Below are positions 19,640 to 26,935 of a stretch of 26,935 nucleotides of DNA, in pieces. The notes under the pieces are model-generated. The model did no database searches. It was not told the origin of the DNA and saw nothing but the letters and a program-made list of their open reading frames with translations. The DNA is from Gnetum montanum (taxonomy: Eukaryota; Streptophyta; Gnetopsida; Gnetales; Gnetaceae): the NCBI GenBank assembly GCA_015680685.1, contig MNCI01003361.1, positions 484,691-511,625 of the forward strand, in the 5' to 3' direction. Numbering within the stretch: the first letter of the stretch is position 1; each line of letters opens with the position of its first letter. The position numbers were made by a program, and so were the translations under genes.

Positions 19640-20705
19640 CATCCAGGGGAAATAGAGACATTAAGACTTGGCTCCCTCCTAGATTCACAAACGCATAAAG
19701 ATGTATCCAAGATCCTTCAAGACAACATCGAGGTATTCACGTCGTCCTATAACGACATGTCGGGCTTAGATCCGAGGCTTATACAGCATAACATTATCTT
19801 AGACCTGCATATGAAGGCAGTTAAACAAAAGGCTCGCAAAGTTAAACCAAAGATCGCACTAGCCGTACGTGATGAAATCACTAAGCTATATTAGGCTAGT
19901 TTCATTCAGGTAGTTAATTACTTAGAATGGGTGTCGAACATTGTTGTAGTTTCTAAGAAAATAGAAAGAATACGAATCTATATAGACTTTTGGGATTTAA
20001 ACAAAGCAACGATCAAGGACGACTTCCCATTACTGGGTATTGATCAACTTATCGACACTACAGCTGGTCATGCTCTACTATCCTTCATGGATGGTTTCTT
20101 CAGCTACAATCAAATTCGTATCAACCCAGAGCATCAGTTAACAACCACTTTCATGACCCCGTGGGGTACCTTCTATTACACCATGATGTCCTTTGGACTC
20201 AAAAACATCGGAGCAACCTACCAAAGAGCCATGACATACATCTTTAGTGACTACATCTTAGAAACACTAAGCAACTATGTGGATGACATAGCAGTCAAAT
20301 CTAAAGAGGTTGCTAACCATCCCAATGATCTAGGTATAGTCATCAAATGCTACCATATGCATGACTTACGCCTCAATCCAAACAAGTGTGTCTTTAGGGT
20401 AAAAATCGAATGCATGCTAGGGTTTGTAATATCGGAGGTTGGAATATGAGTGGACCCTGACAAAGTTAAGGCCATCGTTAACCTAGCACCCCCTACAAAC
20501 CTTAAAGAATTATGTGGGTTGCAAGGTAGAGTACAGTTCATTAGAAGGTTTATAGCAAAGTTGACTGACAAGTTACACCCCATGCAACACTTACTAAAGA
20601 AAGGGGTTAACTTCGAATGGACAACACAATGCCAGCAAGCCTTCGATGATCTAAAGAAAGAGCTTTTACACCTCCCTCCCAATTGTTTACCCACCGTAGA
20701 GGGAT
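19640..20705 (+). pseudogene. Tat reverse transcriptase, degenerate
   Basis: Reverse transcriptase that would copy the genomic RNA into cDNA. The N-terminal part (IEVFTSSYNDMSGLDPRLI, AVKQKARKVKP) is joined through a TAG at 19894 to the open frame at 19931-20449. That frame has IDFWDLNKATIKDDFPL (palm motif), TPWGTFYYTMMSFGLKN, and the intact catalytic YVDD at 20276-20287, followed by IAVKSKE. One stop (20447-20449) separates it from the connection region at 20450-20707 (VDPDKVKAIVNLAPPTNLKE, FEWTTQCQQAFDDLKKEL). RT motifs are well kept and only a few stops interrupt them, so this is the best-preserved sense region with integrase. Confidence 0.85.
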
Positions 20706-21062
20706 AAGCCTTTCTACATCTACCTTGCCACCTCAGAGATTTCTATCATAGCACTAATATGTCAGAGAAGAGATGACAACTCTGAGATTCCCATTTACTA
20801 CCTGAGTCATGCATTGATAGCATACGAGGTGAACTATAATGAGGTGGAAAGAAATTGCCTCGCCCTAGTGTTTGCATTGAAAAAGTGGAGGCATTATCTG
20901 TTCCATAGCAAAGTCAACATTATATGCAAAAGCAATGTACTCCGAGATATCACGAACAATCTAAACGAAAGCAGTAGGATAGCTCGATGGAAAGCTATAA
21001 CCGCAGAATTTGATTTGCATTATGTGATCCAATCGTCGATGAAAGGGCAAGCCATAGGTACG
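20706..21062 (+). pseudogene. Gypsy-type RNase H domain of Tat pol
   Basis: Degrades the RNA strand of the RNA-DNA hybrid. After a frameshift near 20706 the reading FYIYLATSEISIIALICQR is followed by PIYYLSHALIAYEVNYNEVE, then LALVFALKKWRHYLF and a final FDLHYVIQSSMKGQAI. This is the usual gypsy RNase H that follows RT. It runs directly from the RT connection region and ends before a short linker. Confidence 0.7.
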
Positions 21063-21159
21063 CAACTCACAACCTCACCTATCAACAATCATGCAATCAT
21101 AGAACCTAAATTCCCTAATGAGCATGTTAACACCATCAACTTTGTCCCATTACATTTAG

Positions 21160-21545
21160 AGGCTACCTTGCATTTCGATGGTGCCTCAACTACGCAAGGT
21201 GGTAGTGTAGCTGTCGTCATTACATTCCCCTATGGGGACATTCAAACATTTACTTATCATTTCACATTCCTTTGTATGAACAACATGGTAGAGTACGAAG
21301 GACTCCTCAAGGGCCTCTTAGAGCCTAAGCATTAAAAATTCAACACTTAGAAATTCGCAATGATTCACAACTCGTTGTCAATCAAATCATGAGGTCTATG
21401 CCTACAAAGCTACTCATCTGCAACCCTATTGCGACCTGGCCAAAAGTTTGCTCAAACAGTTTGCCACAACAGATGTCCAACACGTGCCACACAATGAAAA
21501 CACCGTAGCAGACGCCTTGGCCACCCTAGCATTAAATGTGCCACC
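21160..21545 (+). pseudogene. Second (archaeal-type) RNase H domain, Tat hallmark
   Basis: An additional RNase H-like domain, typical of the Tat lineage. LHFDGASTTQGGSVAVVITF starts at about 21169 with the first catalytic Asp in place. NNMVEYEGLLKGL holds the conserved Glu. After a stop and frameshift near 21335, NDSQLVVNQIM restores the next Asp motif. LLKQFATTDVQHVPHNENTV followed by ADALATLA (to about 21537) ends the domain with its final Asp. Key acidic residues survive although the reading frame is broken twice. Confidence 0.75.
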
Positions 21546-21714
21546 ACACCTATTCACAACTTTCCCTACTTCGATAACCATGTATAGAGCCTATCACTCA
21601 AGCGATACACGTTACCTCTATAAGTGCTACCAATACCCAAGAGTGGTATGCCAACATTAAAGCATATTTGCAACATGGCAAACCCCCATGCGGATTGACA
21701 TCTACTTAAAGGGA

Positions 21715-22885
21715 TGTGATCCGAAAGCGTGCTCGACAATATGTACTTATGGGATACAATGCCTTAAGCAAATTCTCCTTTGATGGGATATTGCTAGCAT
21801 GCGTAAATGAGGGACAAGCGTAAAAGATCATTAATGAGGTCCATGAAGGACTGTGCAGAGGACACATAGCCCCTAGGGCCATGGCAAAAAAAATCAGACG
21901 CCTAGGGTATTACTGGCCTCAAATGGAACAAGATTGCCTTGCCAAAGTTAATACTTGTGACACATGCCAACAATATGCAAATCTTATACACGTTTCACCT
22001 ACTGAGTTGCACTCAACGCAGATCACGTGGCCATTCCAACAATGGGGACTAGACATTATAGGACCTATCACACCTAAGTCTTCCATAGGGAATAGCTTCA
22101 TCATCACTGCCACTGAGTACTTTACAAAGTGGGTAGAGGCTATCCCCCTTAGGAAGACTACATCTCAACAAGTTTGCCACTTTATATTGGATAACATAGT
22201 GACAAGGTTTGAACTTCCCATGACTATTATGATAGACAATGGGCCACAATTTACTAGTGCGGAAACCAAAACCTTTTACAACAACTTTGGCATTAAGCAA
22301 TCCTTTTCCTCACCATACTACCCACAAGCAAACGGACAGGTAGAAGCTACAAATAAAGCCATCATCAACTTGCTCAAGAAGATGCTTAGCAACAGCAAGG
22401 GGGAATGGCATGAGCAAATCCTCTATGTGCTATGGGCTTATAGAACGACATGCAGAACAGAAACAGGTAAAACTCCTTATAGCCTTATTTACGGATCTAA
22501 AGTGGTGTTCCCTCTTCAGCTGTAGGTACCATCACTGCGAATGATCCTTTCAAGCGTTGTAAAGGAGGCACAGATCAATGAGTTAAGGATCATCGATCTC
22601 AACTCCATAGAGGAGGAGTGTGTGCAAACACTTGACTGCATCGAGCAATATCAAGACATGCAACAGTAGAAGCATCATGCAAACCCACATCAATGGTCGA
22701 TAAAAACGAGGGACCTTGTTCTCAAGGCTATCAGTGAACATGTGAACAAGTTCTCAGCAAACTAGGAAGGTCCATTTATGGTCACAAAAGCCTACGTGAA
22801 CGGAGCCTTCAGACTGGCAGACATGGATGGCAAAGAGTTCATGAATCCTATCAATCACTTGTATCTTAATCCATACTACATCTGA
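21715..22885 (+). pseudogene. Tat integrase, degenerate
   Basis: Inserts the cDNA into the genome. A zinc-binding HHCC region (VHEGLCRGHIAP ... CDTCQQ) is followed by the catalytic core in the open frame 21881-22525. There Asp is at 22052 (LDIIGP), Asp at 22235 (IDNGPQF) and Glu at 22343 (NGQVEATNK), giving the canonical D,D35E spacing. The C-terminal part continues in frame after a stop at 22523 (WAYRTT and YSLIYG precede it) with INELRIIDLNSIEEE, GPFMVTKAYVNGAFRLADMD and NPINHLYLNPYYI, ending TGA at 22883-22885. Three or four stops are present, including one near 21822. There is no chromodomain, as expected for Tat. Confidence 0.85.
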
Positions 22886-23292
22886 TGCATGAGCAAGATA
22901 AGAAAATTGTCCGTTACGACGTAAAACTGGCAAAGCTTGTCCACTACGACGTAAAACTGGCAAAGCTCATCTACTACGATGTAAAATTGGCAAAGATAGT
23001 CTGCTATGACCATAAACTAGCATAGATAGTCCACTATGACTATAAACTGGCATAGATGGTCCGCTACAACATAAAACTGGCAAAGCTCATCCGCTACGAC
23101 ATAAAATTGGCAAACACAGTCCGCTATGACTATAAACTAGCACAAATAGTCTGCTATGACTATAAACTGGCACAAACCATCCACCATGACATAAAACTGG
23201 CAAAGCTCATTTGCTATGACGTAAAACTAGCACCGACGATCCACTATGACCTTAAACTAGCCCATCCACCATCCACTACAATGATAAACTAG
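22885..23292 (+). pseudogene. Repeat ORF encoding tandem 10-residue units (RYDVKLAK)
   Basis: An ATG at 22885-22887 overlaps the integrase stop (TGATG). It opens a frame reading MHEQDKKI and then about twelve 10-residue units of the form (L/I)V(R/H/C)YD(V/I/Y)KLA(K/Q). The frame is interrupted by two TAG codons at unit ends (about 23024 and 23054) and ends at 23292. The 30-bp DNA unit keeps the frame. No known family. It may be only the translation of a minisatellite, or a former small protein. A shorter related peptide (VRKDLKL) is encoded by minisatellite 2. Confidence 0.35.
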
Positions 23293-23440
23293 CACAATGG
23301 TCTGCTACGACCTTAAACCAGCACAGCGGTCTGCTGGGACCTTAAACTAGAATAGCAGTCTGCTAGGACCTTAAACTAGCACACCACAGTCCGCTAGGAC
23401 CTTAAACTAGCATACCATGATCTACCAAGACCTTAAACTG
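22905..23440. repeat. Minisatellite 3: 30-33 bp units after integrase
   Basis: About twelve 30-bp units of the type CCRCTAYGACGTAAAACTGG + CAAAGCT (22905-23280), then about five 32-33-bp units GGTCTGCTAGGACCTTAAAC + TAGCACA (23295-23440). The second type shares its core with minisatellites 1 and 2. Confidence 0.85.
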
Positions 23441-24808
23441 GGTTTGCGACACAACATCCTCAGCGTGCATCCATGACCCTACAAGCAAGCAAGCGTGCAC
23501 AATGCCGACATGGGGTGGAACATTGTAGTTCCAAAATGCAGTTCACGATGCCAAGAAAACACCCTCTAGAATATATGCAATGCCACTGCCCCTAGCATCT
23601 TGATGATCCTCCGGAGATGTCGTCTGACATCTTGCTGACATTCCAGAGCTATCGCTGCTACGTCCATTTCCCTAGCAATAGCTTTTGGTGTTAGCACCTA
23701 CTACTGGAGTTCCAACACTATTGTGGCCCAACCACAAGATCGCTATCCTCTAGCCCCTACCATCATCCGAGCTCAAGAGACATTCAGTTGTTTAGCCTCA
23801 CACCTTACAGCTGAACTACATAATGTTTGCCTTGGGCAGGGACTCCTGAGCACTCACATCAATGTAACTCCTAGCCCCCTCGGTGCCGACCCCTTCAGCC
23901 TACAGCTACCAAAGCCACTGCTGGCCTTCCTACTTTGGACGTTGCATGCCTGAGCAACAATGCTTGCCACTTCGGTGATGTCTAAAGCAAGTAAAACCTT
24001 TGCCTAACTACACTTCATAGTTATATTTCTCTGGTCTACTTTCTGTTGCGCTTGCAGGGTACGAACTTAGAAAGTGTCAGTCAGAGATGGGTTTCACCAG
24101 GAGAACAGGGTACCACATTGTTCCGAGGTAACCACTCTGACTAGCTTAGCTACTTGGGAGTGCACATCCTATCCCTTCCCTTTAACCTTCATCATCTCGA
24201 TTCTCAGACCCGAAATATCCCTTTTTACACCCCTTTTACAAGCTTTCTCGACACATGTAAAGCCCTCCCATATGCTCAACTGCAAAGTCCATGATGCACA
24301 TAATGCAACTCGTCGCATGGGAAGCATCTATAGGTGGGTCAAAGCCTCACATGAATGTAACACAACTCATCCTGGGGAGGAAACACCTGTCCTGTAACAA
24401 CAAGGTTGTTTGCAAATGAACATGGCAAAACAACAAAAGAAAAGCGTAAAAGAGGAAAAGCTCAAAAAAAACGTGCCCAAAACAAATGGCACATCAGCTA
24501 TTTCGTAATGACCATCTCTAAGCATTCTGACGAGAGGTCAAAAGCCTGCAACAGGAAGATGTCCATGCATATCGACTCCCTCACAAGCACTCCAACGAGG
24601 GACCACACTATGCTACATCTTTACCCTTTCCTAAACCTGTCCCCTCAAATCCATCATTTCTTTTCTTTTCCTTGCACGACTATCCTATTACTCCCAAGTA
24701 TAGCAAAGTGATTTTTGAGCAACCACTAGAGAGCAATGTTGGCAACTTGTCCTTCATGGTGTTTTGTATTCTTTTTTGATGTCTATCGGGCGAACCCTCT
24801 AAACGTCG
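23441..24808. other. Non-coding 3' region of the Tat element
   Basis: Between the minisatellite and the polypurine tract. Short open frames (23723-23953, 24074-24397, 24406-24711) show no recognisable domain and no conserved-looking pattern. 24430-24490 is lysine-codon/A-rich. I see no gene that I can support here. Confidence 0.5.
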
Positions 24809-24823
24809 ACAAAGAGGGGCTAG
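24809..24823 (+). other. Polypurine tract of the Tat element
   Basis: ACAAAGAGGGGCTAG directly precedes the TGAAACACC start of the 3' LTR. A purine-rich tract with a G4 run is the expected primer for plus-strand synthesis. Confidence 0.7.
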
Positions 24824-25474
24824 TGAAACACCATAAAATTTTGAGGTTCTCTTGCTTCACTAGGGTCTTGGAATTTAGGCAAAGATTTCCACAAGTGTAG
24901 CCTCATGACACTTTAACAAGAAAATGTAGGCATTGAGGTTAGACTATCCAGTCTAGCAAGTTTTCTATCTCCAGAGCTGACAGGCCCGATGGACTGTCCA
25001 GCCTACCCACCTGGACAATTCGCCTAGCTGACAGTCTACTCAAAAATAATGCTAGGAGTTGTCGAGAGTGTTTGGGATGAGCAAAATAGTTCAAAAAAAT
25101 TTTTAGTAAAGAAGTCTGCTACGCTACGTAGCATAGCAAGCCTTCAAAAAAACAATTAAGTATCCGAATGCAAGCTTTGGCAAGATGTTCACGCAAGGCA
25201 AATTCAGAATTTGGCTAACACAAGGTGCTACGCTACATAGCAGCATTTTGGCTTCCAAAAATACCCTGTCTCAGCTAGCCCTTGAACCACAAGTAAAGTT
25301 TTCTTGTGAAACCCTACAATTTTAACAGAAATGCATGTTACAATGGCTACTACGTAGCATAGCATAGCGTAGCAAATATGCAAATCAATAAAGTGCTCCA
25401 AAGGTTAACCCGACGTACACCAAGGCTTCCAGCAAATGCTGTTGACTCTAATGTAAGTTTTAGGTTCAAACTGG

Positions 25475-25560
25475 TGGCTACGCTGTGCTATGCTGCATAG
25501 CGTAGCACATCGTAGCAAGTAGCTACGCTACATAGCGTAGCACAGTGTAGTAAGCATCTA
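25475..25560. repeat. GTAGCGTAGC palindrome cluster in 3' LTR
   Basis: Counterpart of 8449-8540, with smaller clusters at 25117-25140, 25226-25241 and 25346-25374. Confidence 0.7.
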
Positions 25561-25957
25561 TGCTACTTCAATTTGCTAGACAGTGTAAGTGATGCAAAGT
25601 TGATAGATGCATCAAGATATCTTCAGCTAGCTTTACATATTGTTAGTAATAACTAAGCTCGTTGTGATCAGTGACATTGTTCCACTTCAGCATGCCCCTT
25701 AGTCCATCCCCCAAAATTTGTTGCTACGCTTGATCCTGTTCATAAGGATGGGGAAGACGTAGTCCTAGGGTGAAGATTTCATTTCTACTTACATTGTAAG
25801 CACACTGGGCTCCAACATCTCCACTTTCGACAACGTGATTATAGCATAGCAAAATTCGCAACTGGCACAGCACGCCTATAAGATACCATCATGATTGCAT
25901 ATTGTGGGGTCTAGGACACATGGCACCTAAGCTGCATTTCTTGCCTTTTGTTGGCCC

Positions 25958-25965
25958 TATAAATA
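25958..25965 (+). promoter_or_regulatory. TATA box of Tat 3' LTR
   Basis: TATAAATA in the same context (GGCCC before, AC after) as 8930-8937. Confidence 0.6.
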
Positions 25966-26425
25966 CCCCAACAAACAACATTCAAAGGGTTGGCTTTTTT
26001 GCTCAAAGAATTGGCATTTTTACATTCAGGAGAGCAGTTGGCTTGTTGGCATTTTGCATTGGTTGGCTCTTCTAGTTGTCATTTCTCATCCAAAGAGTTG
26101 GCATTTTTGCGCAGTTGGCTTTTAAGTTCACATTCAAGAGCATAGTTGGCACATTTTGAGCAGTCTGGTTACTCTTGAACTCTCTGTGCGCCTCCAAAGT
26201 TGTATACCTTGTTATACATTTTTTAAACAAGGCAAAGAATCGAACCCATAACCTTGAGGCAGTGCATTTTCTTATCCAAGTTTATTCTGTTATCTCTTTA
26301 TTGTTATTTCTGTTTGGCATTATTTCCTTCATTCTTGCATTTATTGATCATTGATTTTACCTCGCGTATTTCGCATTTAAAGCAACATTCACGTAAGGTT
26401 AATGATGAGATGTGACATGCATAGC

Positions 26426-26455
26426 GCCGCGATATCGCGTACGCGATATCGCGGC
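26426..26455. repeat. Perfect 30-bp palindrome in family A LTR
   Basis: Centred on GCGTACGC, with GATATC at 26431 and 26445. All 30 positions pair on inversion by my reading. It could form a hairpin or cruciform, or bind a symmetric factor. Confidence 0.8.
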
Positions 26456-26532
26456 CGCCACGATATCGCATCCCCTGCGATATCGCGTATGTGATATCAC
26501 GTCTTCCCCTGCGATATCGTGTACGCGATATC
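26431..26532. repeat. GATATC array, 34-bp period (right family A LTR)
   Basis: Seven GATATC sites at 26431, 26445, 26462, 26479, 26493, 26513 and 26527. Spacing within pairs is 14 bases, and most pairs repeat every 34 bases. The array ends 19 bases before the TATA box. Confidence 0.85.
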
Positions 26533-26550
26533 GCGGTACGCCGCCATATC

Positions 26551-26558
26551 TATAAATA
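26551..26558 (+). promoter_or_regulatory. TATA box of family A LTR (right copy)
   Basis: TATAAATA followed by AGAGGCAC, as in the left copy. Confidence 0.6.
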
Positions 26559-26935
26559 AGAGGCACTACTCCCTTCATTTCCCAACCCTGGCTAGAAGTA
26601 GCGAAGCTCTGGTAGTTTGAACACTCCAGAGTTAGATTAATTTCCCATGTGCCCGTAGTAGGAGTCCTAGAGTGAATGGCTCTTTATTCGAGCAACTTTG
26701 TAACCTGAACACAAGTTGTGTACGGCAATAAAGACGAACTTGATTGGATAAACCTTGCAGTACATGGTTTTATTTTATTGTTATTTATTGCTTTCCTAGT
26801 GCGCACGAGTATGACTTGATTACGAGCATCTACGGATGTGTACGGCTAATCAAGGAATCGGCTGCTCCTTGCAACACATGAGTACGACTTGACTACGAGC
26901 ATTGTGACTGCTTGGTAACCTAGTAGCGTATTCCA

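Larger units (their letters stand above)
7715..26402 (+). mobile_element. Large Tat-lineage Ty3/gypsy LTR retrotransposon carrying an antisense gene
   Basis: The element shows, in order, a 5' LTR, primer-binding site, gag, protease, a 6.2 kb insert with an antisense multi-exon gene, RT, RNase H, a second RNase H, integrase, a minisatellite, polypurine tract and 3' LTR. The domain order and the extra RNase H after the gypsy RNase H place it in the Tat lineage (non-chromoviral Ty3/gypsy), which includes the giant Ogre elements. It spans at least 18.7 kb, because the last ~150 bp of the 3' LTR are displaced by another LTR at 26403. All sense genes carry stops or frameshifts, so it is not autonomous now. 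Confidence 0.85.
24824..26402 (+). mobile_element. 3' LTR of the Tat element, interrupted
   Basis: Aligns with 7715-9343, starting TGAAACACC after the polypurine tract. It keeps the TATA box (25958-25965) and GTAGC palindrome clusters. It stops at ...CACGTAAGGTTAA, where the 5' LTR continues GTTACACCG for another ~152 bp. Family A LTR sequence follows instead, so the remainder should lie beyond the window. Confidence 0.8.
26403..26935 (+). mobile_element. Partial LTR of family A, plus orientation, inserted in Tat 3' LTR
   Basis: Starts TGATGAGATG directly after the Tat LTR sequence GGTTAA and runs off the window. It shares with the left copy (1-672, inverted) the GATATC arrays, TATA box, CAATAAAG block, GAGTAYGACTTG repeats and the CTTGGTAACC end motif. 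It lacks about 40 bases that the left copy has near 200-245. It is the first LTR, or a solo LTR, of an element nested in the Tat element. The candidate target duplication is GTTAA (26398-26402). Confidence 0.75.

Noticed and set aside
22905-23440. Regular 30-bp repeats considered as a CRISPR-like array
   Set aside because: The units are contiguous with no unique spacers. The context is a plant retrotransposon, so it is a minisatellite.
26225-26270. GGGTTCGATTC-like B-box on the minus strand in the LTR, suggesting a tRNA or SINE
   Set aside because: No matching acceptor or T-stem pairing and no A box at the right distance. The 5' LTR counterpart is mutated.

Overview
The window looks like nuclear DNA from a seed plant with a large, retrotransposon-rich genome. 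Almost everything recognisable is Ty3/gypsy-type LTR retrotransposon sequence in several states of decay. There are long AT-rich stretches, plant-style GT-AG introns and TATAAATA promoters. I see no intact host gene, tRNA, rRNA, CRISPR array or bacterial feature. I cannot name the species. Position 50 is an N.

Layout. (1) 1-672, minus: part of an LTR of 'family A', which carries arrays of GATATC palindromes. (2) 673-4717, minus: the interior of a degenerate gag-only element, 'family B', with its 5' LTR at 4723-5630. (3) 5636-7100, minus: a broken Tat-type gag into which the family B element inserted. (4) 7715-26402, plus: one very large Tat-lineage element of at least 18.7 kb. It has a 5' LTR (7715-9495), primer-binding site, gag, protease, RT, two RNase H domains, integrase, a polypurine tract and a 3' LTR (24824-26402). 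All coding parts carry stops or frameshifts, although YVDD in RT and DDE in integrase survive. (5) 26403-26935, plus: a family A LTR that starts inside the Tat 3' LTR and interrupts it.

The most interesting part is a 6.2 kb block between the Tat protease (ends 13433) and RT (starts about 19640). It holds a decayed, intron-containing gene on the opposite strand (18710 down to 13985), with its own TATA box at 18844-18851. Its first three exons encode a protein that I match to the FCP1/NLI-interacting (NIF) HAD-phosphatase family. Reading frame is preserved across the first two predicted splice junctions. Further exons encode a transposon-protein-like domain, an acidic repeat tract and a long helical C-terminal part ending in a short acidic exon. 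Minisatellites sharing a CCTTAAACTAGC core lie on both sides of the block and again after integrase. A GTAGCGTAGC palindromic motif recurs in the element's LTRs and in the introns and promoter of the antisense gene.

How it fits together: gag, protease, RT/RNase H and integrase formed one sense polyprotein region driven by the LTR promoter. The antisense gene would be read from its own promoter. Because its splice sites face the other way, its introns would survive in the sense genomic RNA and through reverse transcription. The two LTRs differ at about 12% of the first ~245 bases by hand count, and many codons are broken, so this copy is old and almost certainly inactive.
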